Assembly: GCA_013423325.1 (NCBI GenBank)
Contig: BLJB01000369.1
Coordinates: 124,001 to 188,000, forward strand
Direction of reading: 5' to 3'
DNA: 64,000 nucleotides
Source: Usnea hakonensis
Lineage: Eukaryota > Ascomycota > Lecanoromycetes > Lecanorales > Parmeliaceae
Numbering within the stretch: the first letter of the stretch is position 1; each line of letters starts with the position of its first letter. Shown here in pieces: positions 45,670 to 57,432 of the stretch. The translations under genes and the position numbers were made by a program. The notes below the pieces were generated by a model. That model searched no databases, was not told where the DNA came from, and was given only the letters and a program-made list of their open reading frames with translations.

Positions 45670-48600
45670 CTAATGTACCTTGACCCCAATCTCTCTCAAA
45701 GCATCCTCATCCAATGTCCCCTCCTTGAGAACTTCCTTCATTCGAGGCTGCCAATACTCCTTGATGAAGTCCTCAAATGGAATGTCAAGCTCGTTTCTTT
45801 TTGCCTCAAATTCCGCCAGAAGTTCTTCTAGCTTTTGCAGATCCTCTGCTTCTTCGTCGCGAATCTCGTCAATCTCGGCTTTCTCTTTGATTCTGAAAAC
45901 CCCATGATTAAAGTAGCAGCAAGTGTGCGTCATGCCTAGCTTTTTAAACGTCATCATACGCAGAAAATTGGAGATCTTCGACGGACCACAGACATTCTTC
46001 GCGATAGGCCAGAGGTCGACTAAGGATACTTCCATATAGCGAACACTCTTGTAGCTCTTAGTAAACACGGTGAAGGGGGTGCATCCACTGATTGAACATG
46101 CGCACATGCAAGCATCAGAATCATTGTCCATTAATACTCGTTGTAGCATCTCCTTCGAAGATTCGAAGTGGCTCTCCTCAACCCAGTTTCTGAGCCTGCT
46201 CCTCGCAGTCACGTGGGAGATTATTCCAAAGCAATATGCAAAGAAATGCAAAGGAGTCGCGCTCACCAGTTGGGATTCGGACCGATATTCTATCCTCTTG
46301 TGCTCGCAGTACAAAGTCAGATCATGTTTCGCGTAGAAGTCGGCACCTTTCTCCACTAACCATGCCGCGTACTCCATCCAAATTTTCATTATACCAGGGA
46401 AGTGAAGACCACAATGCATCAAAGGTGTAAGTCCAAAAGAGTTTCTGCCATTAATATCACGGAACCCGGACTTCCAGAGTCTCTCTGCGACCCGCGTAGA
46501 GTACCGAATTTGATGAAACAACGTGTCTCGATTTTTACCAGGATCTAAAGCCAAAGGAACCGCAGTACCGTGTCTGAGTAATGCCAGATACAGTTGTGAT
46601 GCACTCTCATCAGGTAGGTAGGATTCGCGGCAGAGCCGATCTAAATCCGAGACTGGAAGTGCACTAGTGGCCAAGTCATATAGTCTTTGCCGCCTACCAA
46701 CTACCATGTCTACTAAAAGGTTGACTACCATCTCTGCCGCCGTTACTTGCGTTCGATTCAGACCGGCGATATCTTCTATTTCAATTGCCCTCTTTAGCAA
46801 GACCTGTGAATACGTGTCTAATAGGGAGCAATCTGTGCGAGCAAGTAACTTCATAGGCTCAACCAGTGACATCTCAATTGCGTAAACCAGCGGTGATTGA
46901 TTATGGCAATCTTTGCAGTCAACGTTAGCTCCCGCTTGCAGTAGTAGCTCCATTCCCCTGGGCCACTCCACGGCAAGGTGGAGTGCCGATTGGCCCGTGT
47001 TGTTGACCTTATTGATTGAAGACAGTGATAGTGTAAGTGCTCGTCGTAGGTCGTCCTCAGACTTTCTTAGTATTGCCAAAGATATACTGTTGCATTCTGG
47101 AATTGTGAATAATAGGTAAGTAATGTTCAAATATGACGTTCGTTCGTAAATAATGGTAAGGGTTTACCTTCTGCCATATCGATTATCTTAGTCATAAGAT
47201 GACCAAGGTATAGGTGTGTCGAACGGAGTGATGGGTATTCTATACTTGGAAGCTCAGCGCCCAAGTCCATTAGTCCCGTCACACAGAGAGGGAGATTCTG
47301 CTTGATATTCTCATCATAGTCCCAACCTTTGAGATGTATTACCAAGTGCAGAATAGTACTATCGTCGTTACTAACTTTTCGGTAAGTATACAAGATAGAG
47401 ATGGTGCTTACTCTCCACTGTTGTTGGCTTCATTCACAGGAACGCCGAGCAATTGAATTTGTCCGACTAAATACATACTGAGGTTCAAGTGATCTTGTTT
47501 GTTCATGCTGCGGTCCGTGGGATATATAGTCATATACTGTGTCGCAAGCTGTGCGTGCGTGATAAGTCCTCTAGTCTTTGCAGTGTCTTTCTAGTCAAGA
47601 ATATTACATGGATCACTCACATGAAGTAAAATATTGCCATAAATGTCGACATCGTAAGGAGATGCTTTGCCGTCCTGGAACATCTGCCGTAATCTCTGTA
47701 CCCGCTGACTGGCGACGAGTTTTGCGTCATCGAAAGTCATGTTGTGAAGAAAAAGCTCCCCAATCAAGGCAAACGCTGGGGAGTCCCGTGGTACTAAACG
47801 TCTTAGCTATAAATTTGGGCTCAAAGCTGTGCCTCCCGCTCCCCTTGTGAGGGATAATGAAGCTTCTACCGCCCTTGCTAGAAACTTGCCGCAACAAGCA
47901 AGGCTCAACCTCATTCTCCATGATGTTTCAACACAAGCAGAATGTGGGCATTCACGATCATGATGTCTATTGGCCGAGTGTATGGAGAGAGTCCAGGAAG
48001 TCGTGCTCGATTTGCTAGCTTGCCGTCTCGAGTATTGTTTGTTTCTACTCCTGTACCGGCATGCGCAGCCTGCCCACGTTCTCTTCATTTGCGCGTCAGA
48101 AGGAACTTTGGTCGTTTTGTAAGTTAATTTGGTCGCCATATCATCTGGCTCACGGCTTTTGGCCTGGTCGTAGACGGACTTGAAGAGGCTTGGCTTTTGT
48201 AAGAGACCCAACTGAATACTCTTGACATCTCGTTCCTGGAAACGTTTGTGAATACGTGAAATCCGGACTTGAAGAGACGTGAGAACCTACAAGTGTTGCT
48301 ACTCTGATATGACCCAACTCCGAAAATTGGTCCCAAGAATTCCTCAGGTCCAGATTCTGTCGAGCAATATCATCAAGCCTGGCCAATATGATCGATTCAA
48401 CTGTGGAAGAAGTTCGTCCCAAGTTGGTGGTTAGGCTCGCGAAAGATTCCATAGATGAGGCATGGTACTTTCCAATGTCACTATGAATCGATTGTACGTC
48501 ATCACGCAGGGCTTGTAGATTCGACGACGACACCTCCCCTTGCCTCCAAATGTCTGGCAACGCCGAGTATGTGCCTAGAACAGATCGCTCAATGCGTTCT

Positions 48601-49193
48601 ATCCCATCATGTATATGTTTGCCTTGCTTTACGCTGCGTATTGAGTTTGCATTGATGACAGCCAGGATTGATTTCTGGTCAAGCAGTCCTTCCCTTCGCA
48701 GGGCAGATTAGTCAGGATAGCCGACTGAAAGCGTTGTTGAGATTGTGTCTTACGTTTGTAAGGCGAGAAGCGCTGTATGGAAGTTCTCTTGCAACTCTGA
48801 TACTGTACTCTGAAGCTGTAGGACATTTGATTTCTTGAATGGATACAAAATCCGCTGCCCATACTTGTATGTATTGCCTTTGAGTCCCTGAGTTCCGGGA
48901 ACATTTTTGCATGATCCGAGCGTTTTCTGCAGCGAGTTAAGACCATCTTTGCACGCGCCCATATTTTTGACGACATTCGCGCTCGCTTTTGATGTGATCA
49001 AACCCGGCGTTTGTAGGATCTCGGCACAGATTTCCAGCGTCGACCGCAGATCTTCAACCTTCCTACAAAGAGAGCCAATATCATCATCATAGGATTTGTA
49101 GTCACTGTAGTAGGACAGCAAGCCTTGGCAAACCTGAATGCCCAGAGAGACGACGCTTACTGCGCTGGCTGCCACAGAGAAAGGATCCGACAT
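45670..49193 (-). CDS. Helo-like N-terminus/ankyrin protein with one in-frame TAG
   Basis: Six exons (49193-48754, 48693-48291, 48235-47621, 47548-47412, 47370-47168, 47096-45670) make one frame of 1075 codons. All five introns (41-72 bp) have GT-AG ends and fitting phases. The N-terminus (MSDPFSVAASAVSVVSLGIQ) is the hallmark of the Helo-like N-terminal domain of fungal STAND proteins. The middle part (about 310-450) has Cys/Trp-containing blocks found in uncharacterised fungal proteins. Ankyrin-type sequence begins at about 634 (GQSALHLAVEWPRGMELLLQ, GANVDCKD), and the C-terminus is charged and helical. The frame is intact except for TAG at 47809-47807 (codon 424), one C-to-T step from CAG. 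The outcome is either a 423-residue truncated product, a recent pseudogene, or stop readthrough to 1074 aa; the next three bases are CTA. Intact splice sites after the stop argue for a recent event or continued use. Confidence 0.78.
47807..47809 (-). other. In-frame TAG within the Helo-like/ankyrin gene
   Basis: TAG on the coding strand is followed by CTA. The frame on both sides is clearly coding (ASLSLTRGAGG before, LRRLVPRDSPAFALI after). Confidence 0.85.
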
Positions 49194-50522
49194 CTGGAGT
49201 GAGGATACTTCGAAGAACGCAAAGACCCAGTGTGAGCTCTAAAGAGAAGACGCGGTTTATGAACAGTCTCTATTACTCGTTCTCAGACAGCCGATAAAAT
49301 GGGTAATTTATGGAGCTGGGCTGTGCGTCTCTCAGCCTTGCGAACTTAGAGAACGCGCCTTGCTCGGGACCGCAAAACGTCCGGAAGTATTCCAATATTA
49401 GAGTCGACCATACTTTTTAATGCAGTTCCAGCTCAAGTTCAAAATGCATATGAGTTGCCCTGCGTAGAAAGCTTTCATAACTGCTAGACATAAATATAAT
49501 GGTTGAGAACTCGTCGCCCCTCAATTCCCAGGCCAGCCACGGAGACCCTAAGAAACTCTGCACGTGCATGTAGTCAGATACCATTTTTCGACCCTCTTCC
49601 TGCTTCAGTCTGGTCAGCAGCGCCCCATTTTGACCGTAGGATCGAGCGCACCAAATTTACGAAGGTCAACTCTAACCTCTTCTGGTAAGGTTGTATCACT
49701 TTGTGCGCTGGCCATACATGCAGGAAAATGGGAGTCATGCAGGTCTATCTTAATTGCTACTCCCCAAGGCATATTCGGTGGCTGATCGGGTTTCTCCATG
49801 GCAATTACTTATCGCGCCTACTGGACGATGGGCTCTTGATCGAATAGCTGTTATCTGTACCTCTGCTGAAATCATCAAATTTTTCGCCCTCCCAAGGCAA
49901 GGCTGCATCGCAGGCAATTCAGATAGCCCTGAGCCCAAGTTATGACACATCGATCCAACCAACTTAATGATCTCTGGCAAATCCAGACTGTTTAATGATT
50001 GGCTAGAATCATTGATAGGAATTAGAGGGGCTTGCCAATTTCATCTTCGGAAATTTCCAACATGTCTTTGAAAAGCTTGCTGAGGTTTCGAAAATTTGCA
50101 AGATTCGGACCAAGCTAGGGTCTACGGTCCCAGGAAGGCTGGCAGAAAGACGTGAGTAGCGGTAAGTCGTGAGAGGCTGTGAGATTGTTCGCTTGGAGGT
50201 TCCAAAACAAACGTGGATTCTGCACTTCTGTCATTTCCTGCACAACTTTTAAAGTCTTTCTCTCAAACAAGGCGGCGGCAGCCTTCTCGATTCATTTTGA
50301 CAGACGTTATCTCTCTTTGCTGCTTTCAGAAAGCAAGTCTCGATCTGAGATCCTCTTCGACACGATGTCAACGATTATCTGCAAACAAAATCCGTACACA
50401 GCTCTCACTCATGATTGGACTGGCTTTTAGATTGTATATGTGACTTGGAAGTACATTTCGCTAGCATAGAGCACAAAACAGGCTGCTTTGGGTGGGCTGC
50501 ATGAGATCTGCAAGACCCTGCT
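49194..50522. other. Gene-free region
   Basis: The 5' region of the Helo-like/ankyrin gene. Open frames up to 83 codons (such as 50179-50430) have no supporting features. Confidence 0.5.
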
Positions 50523-51773
50523 TTGATGGCACGGGCTCACCGAATCAGCGATGCACACATGGTCTGCACCCCACACCCCCGCATAAGTCGCATATTTTTG
50601 ATTATTTTGATTGTATTGGCGGGGTTTGGATTCAGTATGATAGTTTGGCGCAAGAGGGCAGGAAAATGTCTTCACGATTTGTCCTCGTTGCTTCCTATTG
50701 ATAACAAGAAGTGTATGTGCTGTGAATTTGGTCCCTGTAGGTATCTGGCACACTTGCAAAAGGGAAAAGGAGTGGTAAAGGTCCTGCTTTCGCCTTCCCC
50801 TTTGACGTTGTTCGGTTCCATCCGAAACATGGGGAGACTCTCGGCAGGCCAGCAATGGGAGGACCTCAACAGAAGGCGACAAATCGCAGAAAGTGAAGAA
50901 CAAGAAGCTCAAAGGGCAGCAGCATATCAAGAAGTCAAAGCCCAGGTCGCTGGACTACCTTGCCTCACGTCCGCAAATGCAACCCTTTTGATCGACGGAA
51001 CGCGGCGTTTGCAAGACACGTCGAAATCAAGGTTCCATCGAGTTGAAGACGATATGCTAGAACTCGAAGCCCAAGAGACTTCTCCGCCCCCTTACACGCC
51101 ACGAGGCGTTCGCGCTCCTCACGTTTTTGACGGTGGAGGTCTTGAGGTGGATGGTGGTGAGAAACTTGGACTCTTGCAAAAGGAGGTTGAACAAAAGGAA
51201 AGCGAAGTCCAAAGACTCGAGTCCGAGGTCGAAGTTGAGAGGGACAGAAGGCGACATCTACAAGCTGAGCGCTATGGAGCAATCGATGCGCAGCGAAGAG
51301 CAGAAGACGAAGCCCACAAGTTCAAGAGTAAGGTAGCGGACCTCGACTCGCTACTCGATGGGTCAATCAAAAGGCAGAAGGAATTGGAGATGGAGCTGGA
51401 TTTGTCGAGACAAGAGGTCAGGGATTTGAAGAGGCAGCTACACGAAGAAGGATGCAGCTACGAGAGCGATATCAGAATGCGAGAGATGCGAGAACGACAA
51501 ATGGGGCAGCAGCTCAAGGATACAACGAGCGTGTTGGAGAGCTATATTGAAAGAGATGGACGTCCTGATAGGAACGCGGGACCGCTTCTGGAGCGAAAGG
51601 CACGAGGTAAGAAAAGATCATGGTGTGACGTTGCTGCTCAGTAGGGATAAACTGACCAGCATTGAGCAGACGTGCCAACTCAGTCTCGCAGGCAACATAG
51701 AGCTTTGGCGGGCAAAGCGTACGTCAGTATACCGAAACATGGAAACCGTCGGGCTCTATGGGTGTTGAGTTGA
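50523..51773 (+). CDS. Coiled-coil protein with optional N-terminal membrane segment
   Basis: Exons 50523-51606 and 51670-51773 are joined by a 63-bp intron (GTAAGA, CTGAC branch, GAGCAG). This gives 395 aa from the first ATG or 293 aa from the ATG at 50829. The longer form has a hydrophobic stretch (RIFLIILIVLAGFGFSMIVW) followed by basic residues, a possible membrane anchor. Both forms have a Gln/Glu/Arg-rich N-terminal helix (EDLNRRRQIAESEEQEAQRA) and, over about 190 residues, a long coiled coil (EVEQKESEVQRLESEVEVER). The short second exon is basic. No family is recognised. It sits between the Helo-like/ankyrin gene and the HerA-like ATPase gene. Which start is used cannot be decided from sequence. 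Confidence 0.65.
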
Positions 51774-52095
51774 GAAGGGCTAGGACTATGGAGCGCTTAG
51801 TTGTGTCCGGTTGGGCTTTTTGCAATGCTCTCTCTTGGAGTCACAGGGTGGACGTGATTTGAAATTTTCTGGGGGCGATATTTGCTTTTTTGAGACGATT
51901 CAAATGGACAAGAGCTCCAATTCACTCTGCTCGTTAATGAAAATATTTTAATGGTACGATCACTCTACAAGCTAGGTAGCCCTATATAAACGCCAAGCAA
52001 ATCACCCGAGTACGAGCAAGGAAAGAAATCTTACCTAGCTTAAATCGTGTGATACTCCAGCTGCATTTAGATGTTATTCTGTACTTTTTCCAGTC
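51774..52095. promoter_or_regulatory. Upstream region of the ATPase gene
   Basis: Intergenic, 322 bp. CCCTATATAAACGCC at about 51981-51995 is a TATA-like element about 110 bp upstream of the chosen ATG. Confidence 0.45.
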
Positions 52096-54348
52096 ATGTC
52101 GTCCGTTACGACTCTGGAGCTATGGGTGCAATCGCAGTATTACACCCAAGGATTCAATTCAAAGGGAGAGTTCATTGGAAAAAAGGCTTTCAAGGCCCGT
52201 CTGATCAGCACATACCCCGCTGGCAATTGCTCAAAAGCTTTAAAGGCGGACATCCGACGGCTGGTGAATAGGTTAGGTTCTTGTCTAACTTCTCAATCGC
52301 AATTCCCTCATTGATATCAGAGGAGCATACAAACCGGAGCAAAGGACCGTTGATTTTCTTCAAGATCCTCAGCCTGATACCTCATCGGCCATTTCTGGAC
52401 CCGCGGATTTGGGCTCCGGGAACAGCGTTCATGCTTTTGGGCAACATCAAGTAGAGGAGCACTTTCCAACGGGCTGCCCGTGATCCGATTGTGTTCAAAG
52501 ACTGACAAAAGATTGTTAGCCTTCAAACAGCGGTGAGAGCTATATAATTGAAGATGGGAATACCTCAGCACAGCCCCCGGAGGTGGTAGAAGCTAATGAT
52601 CTGTAAAATGACCTCTCCTATACTAAGACAAAATTCTTGTGCGAGCTGACATCAGAGCAATGATAGTATTACCGAAACCTCCAATGAAATATCTCAAGTC
52701 CACGCATCTTTGAATCCCAAACTTCAAGGTAGCCTTCATTCTATTTACCACAATGACGGCAAAAACTAAGAAGTGATAGAGCTCAGGGTATTCACTGAGA
52801 CTTTGGTCGAGCAAAATAGAGACCAGGAGCATCGATTGCCTACTCTTGAAGATCAGAAATATCTTCTAGATTCCAACGATGAAAGCGGTCACCCGGAGGA
52901 AGCGATTTCCAGTGATAACATCAGGGATGCTATAATTTTCTCAGCAAATGTCCTGAAAACTTCCGATCAAAGCCTATTTCCACAATATAGCCTGCTGGGG
53001 GAATGCCGCCTTGCTGGTCAGTCGCCTTTTTGGCCAGCCTCGGAGAAAGATCGTAGACTGTTCCACAATACGAACATACCTTTCTCTACATTCATATGTG
53101 GTTTGCAGGGAAGCGGAAAATCGCACACGCTATCCTGCCTTCTAGGTTAGATACCTTTATCTTATTTTCACTGCTCAGCTAATCGGGTCTTGTAGAGAAC
53201 TGTCTCCTCCCAACTCCAGTGCTAGGAAAACTTCAGCGTCCACTTTCGGCTCTGGTCCTTAACTTCGGTCAATATAGCTCTCGTATGACCTTCATGCCTT
53301 CCGAAACGGCCTTCCTTGCATATCCGAATCCAATGTTCCCTAGGATTCCGTGCGTTACCCCCATAAACATACTGGTGGCGCCCTCAAACTATCATAATCT
53401 TAAGTCCTCATATGAGCAGATTCCCGGCGTCAATGTTCATCCCTTCAGATTGAGATCCTGTGACTTGAACGTGGGCTCCATGTTGAATCTGATGTCGGTA
53501 GACCAATCCCAATCTGCACCTCTATACATTGGACAGATCACAAAGATCCTACGCGAGCTGGCGTCTAGCTCACCCGACGGCTTTAATTATGGCGAATTCA
53601 AAAGACGCCTCGAGATGTCCCATCTCACGCGATCACAACAAGGACCATTGCGGCAGCGATTGGATCTTCTGGAATCCTTTCTCGTCACGGATGACTCAGC
53701 TCCCAGTTGGACCTTCGAAAGTGGCGGTGTGACCATCGTCGATCTATCGTGTCCATTTGTGGATGCCAACATGGCTTGTATGTTGTTCAACATCGGGATA
53801 AGACTGTACTTGGAGTCAGGCCTGACGACTGGCAAAGTCATTGCAATTGACGAAGCACACAAGGTGCGTTTGAGCCCCCTATTCCAAGCTCCATGTAACG
53901 CAGCATGTCTTTATCCAACATCAGCCTAACAGAAAACCAGTATATGACAGATACCCCCGCTTCTAAGGCGCTGACCGAGTCCCTCCTGTCGATTATCCGC
54001 CAGCAACGACATTTCGGCGCGCGCGTAATCATCTCAAGCCAAGAGCCTACGATATCCCCACGGCTGATGGATCTGTGTTCAACGACCATAATCCACCGTT
54101 TCACCAGCCCCGAATGGTTCGGCGTCCTGCGTCGACATATCTCCCTGGGAGAAGATCAAAAGAAATCCGATGAACTGTTCCGGCGGATCTTGGAACTGCG
54201 TGTGGGTGAAGCCTTATTGTTTGCCCCGTCTGCGCTTCTGCACCGCACGGACGACGGAGGCCCCGAGAGGTTGGGATCCGATCCTCTGCAGATGAAGATA
54301 AGAAAGAGGGTGACGTGGGATGGTGGAAGATCAATTGTCTGTATATGA
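52096..54348 (+). CDS. HerA/TraG-like P-loop ATPase
   Basis: Seven exons (52096-52271, 52321-52450, 52520-52602, 52658-52728, 52780-53145, 53196-53863, 53941-54348) form a continuous 633-aa frame. The first four are short and were found by splice-site continuity. They encode a predicted low-order N-terminal region starting MSSVTTLELWVQSQYYTQGF. The ATPase core has Walker A GLQGSGKSHT (about 261-270), a Walker B with KVIAIDEAHK (about 489-498, D494/E495), and RVIISSQEPTISP downstream, where related motor ATPases place their sensor region. The arrangement resembles HerA/FtsK/TraG-type ATPases, but fungal members have no established function. Its position beside NLR-like and coiled-coil genes is suggestive only. 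No inactivating change is seen. Confidence 0.82.
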
Positions 54349-54969
54349 TTTGGGACGGCGTGCCTTCTTCATTTGGCAGAATCGGATGAAGTCAACAATT
54401 GACGATAATGAGGGGATTATTTTGCATCTAGTTGGATATGAAGATCATCATCCTGTATCCAATCATCACAACCCGCATAGATTAAAAAGTAATACGGTCG
54501 CAAGAGAACCATTGAAGTCCCAGAGTAAGGTACACAACATATCTTAGTGATTGATTTGTGGTTAAGTCTTGGCCCCCTAGAATCTATTTAGACTTGATCG
54601 GATCATTTGTTTTTACACTCTCTCAGCGCATTCCGACCATGTGTCGTGATACCCCTTGGCGCTGATTGGCGGTTGTCATGAACTGAGGTCATAGTCGATC
54701 ACCGACACTTTTGGCGGTCGGGACTCCTTTCTAACCAAGCTTGCAACCGAAAAGGCTCTTTCTGCCCCTGAAAGGGAAATTTAGTTGAGTCGAATACTAG
54801 TAGCGTTCCGGAAATCACTGCCCATACCGTGGTTTTGACCAACCACAAGACTGACGTATTGCACAGCAGTGAGCCAGGGCAAATATCTTGGCTGCCAAGA
54901 AGACGGAAAAGTGACTCTTTAGGGATGATGCTGATCTCGGTCTGAAGAAGTTATTCTGTTAAGGGGGAA
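54349..54969. mobile_element. Decayed gypsy internal region ending in a polypurine tract
   Basis: No coding frame of retroelement type is left, but AAGGGGGAA at 54961-54969 directly precedes the TGTTACGG start of the candidate LTR, as a polypurine primer site would. Confidence 0.4.
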
Positions 54970-55202
54970 TGTTACGGTCCCGTCTGTCCGACTATGATGG
55001 TCGCAGGTATCGATAATGCATAGGTAGATGTAGTTGGGTATGGCGTTCGCTTTGGGGACAGCAGGCAGCTATATATGCTCTCGATGGCTTCAGCTCGAAG
55101 TATATATGATACCAACCTATCCGAGCTTTTATGGCATTGTCGACTATTAAAGCTGCCGGACTTGGGCGGAGTTGGCCGCCCAGTTTCAAGTCCCGGGTTA
55201 CA
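54970..55202 (+). mobile_element. Candidate solo or 3' LTR
   Basis: The 233-bp segment begins TGTTACGG and ends GGGTTACA, giving the TG...CA ends of LTRs. A TATATAT-like motif lies inside near 55070. No matching second LTR is seen in this window, so this is a solo or truncated copy. Confidence 0.5.
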
Positions 55203-56340
55203 ATAGATATGATACTATCCTTTTCGAGGTTTTTGAACACTGCCAGCTTCGAATACTGATCCAGATGTCGTAACCAATCAGAATCTGATAAAATATGCTA
55301 GCTATTCAGGCTAGCGGCTAGAAATACTTGTTATAGTATGACCTTGGGCGGGTGGATATTCTCGGGTAAGTGGTTTTAATAGTGCTCCACCCGTCCAGAC
55401 AATATTTACGATACTAGCCTTTTCGAGGATTTTATACTAATCGGGATCTCATAATAAATTTGAAGCTAGTAAAACGTGTAGCTACTTTGTTCGGACTAGT
55501 GTCTAGGAATTTATAGGTAGTATACTTAGGCCTACGTGGACGAATTTTTTGGGTAAGCGTTTATTATACTCGATACTAGTAATAGTAAAAGTTACCTCTA
55601 ACAAAGCCTATAGAAATAAATATTTTAAGAGAATAGAGGAACTTTTTTACTTACACCGTCGAAATTCTTAATACTTGTACGTTTAATAATAATATATTAT
55701 CTTTAATTAATACTAATAATATCTCTATACTTAGAAATCGCTCGCTTATATATTAACTCCTCTACTTTTATTATTAAAATCTAAGCTAACTAACTCTTTA
55801 ACTTCTAGCCTTTCGTATATTTATTCGCAAGCTTAGATTATCTACTATAATAAAGTAATTTCTTAAATAGCTTTTTAAGATTCCCCTCGACGAGTTATCT
55901 ACTAGTAGCTCGTATATAATCTACCTTAATACTTACGGCGCCTAATTAGACGAAATTAATATTATTAAAAACTTAGTTCGCCTACCCTATACTTACTACG
56001 TGAGTCTCGAGTATATCGTAATCTGGCTATCGGCTAATAAAAAAAAGGTAATAATTTCTACCCCTACTACCGTAAAACTATCTTCCCCGCCCAACCTCGA
56101 CCGTATAGATTACTAGAGGATAACGAAGAGGAGACCGCGGAGATAGTAGCCCTCCACGAAATTAGGCACAGACGAGGACGGATTGGGGGGCCAGCGCTAC
56201 TTAACGGCGATCGAAACCAGCGTACGGAACCGAGTATGGCCGAGTCGATCGTAGCTCTACACATAATGGAGAAAGCTTTCGGATGTCTTGTTCTTGGAAT
56301 GGTTCTTTTCATCGCCCTCAAAATTCTCTTCTAGAAAATC
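55203..56340. other. AT-rich RIP-like block with a remnant ORF
   Basis: The segment is rich in TA dinucleotides with few long frames. From about 56057 to 56334 (+) one frame stays open and protein-like (NFYPYYRKTIFPAQPRPYRL, EEETAEIVALHEIRH) and ends with a hydrophobic segment (GCLVLGMVLFIALKIL) and TAG. It may be the last exon of a decayed membrane-protein gene. The GTAATAAT before it could also be read as a splice region. Confidence 0.45.
55207..55580. repeat. Imperfect tandem duplication of about 200 bp
   Basis: The blocks starting GATACTATCCTTTTCGAGG (55211) and GATACTAGCCTTTTCGAGG (about 55411) align over most of their length, up to GGGTAAGTGGTTTT and GGGTAAGCGTTTAT. The second block is clearly more AT-rich, as expected from RIP acting unequally. 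Confidence 0.55.
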
Positions 56341-57432
56341 TCCTAATTAGTACAATATAGACCGGAAATAGGGTGTCTTAAATTTGGATACATCGAGCTT
56401 ATATCTTATGAGATGTTGCGAGAGATTTCGGTGATTACGTACCTTCCTTAGTCAATCTCTAGCCTTGCGTCTTTGACAATTACGTAGAGATTACTTTAAT
56501 ATAGATTACATGTAATCTAATATACCTTCGAAGCCAAGATTACTGCAGGCGCCGCCCGCAAGGCTAGCCTGGGGATGCCCGGGCCTATCCGGCTCGAGTC
56601 CGGGGCTAAAATGGCGTCCCGCGCGCCGGAGACCCCCATCAAAAGTCGCGAAGTCCAACGTCAAACTCTACTTAGGTATACCGTCCTCAAGAATCAACAT
56701 CGTCGCACCGAAAACACCTGCGACTCTTAGCATCTCATAAGAGAAGCGACATGCTAGCGCAATCGAATTTAGATCGTATAGTTGGTGACGGCGACTGATT
56801 ATCATGGCGTATAGGTAGGCGGAGGCTGTGTCTGCGGGGGTCTAAGGCTGCCCGGCACAATGACTCAGGCTCATTGTGGGAGGGTAACTGTCTCGAGTCA
56901 CGTCCGGGCCCTTGAGCCGAGTTGGCGACCTGCGCACATGCGCAGAGAGTTGAATAAATCTAACGCTGGAATATGCGTATGTATACTGGTGGCGTAGAGG
57001 GTGCATGACTGGCAAAATTCTGTTCCACTATTAATTACACTCCTGTGCATGGTAGATACTGTGGTGATGGGCATCATGGTGTGTAAGACTTATCAACTCC
57101 TTGGCTACGAAAAAAGGCTCCGTACGTAAGGTAGCTAGCCAATGCGGATACGGCTTGGCGAAGAGTTCTCTTCTTCCTAGGAGATGATCCCCGCCTCCAC
57201 AATAACTATTTCAGTGTGCCATAATTCTGTAGACCGTTTAGTATCTAACGGTTTTGTGCCTTTCTCGATCTGCAGGCTATTTACTTACTTATATAAGATT
57301 TTAGATACTACTAGCCACTCCTATTAACTTGTTAATAGCTCTATCTATATATAACGTTATCTATCACGAAGCAATTACTCGTCATTCTACCAATCCCAAT
57401 CCCACATCGTCCAGAATCATTTTGGTATGAGT
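56341..57432. other. Gene-free spacer with a GC-rich pocket
   Basis: A GC-rich stretch (about 56530-56640) sits in otherwise AT-rich surroundings and has no frame. The rest has no recognisable feature. Confidence 0.45.
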
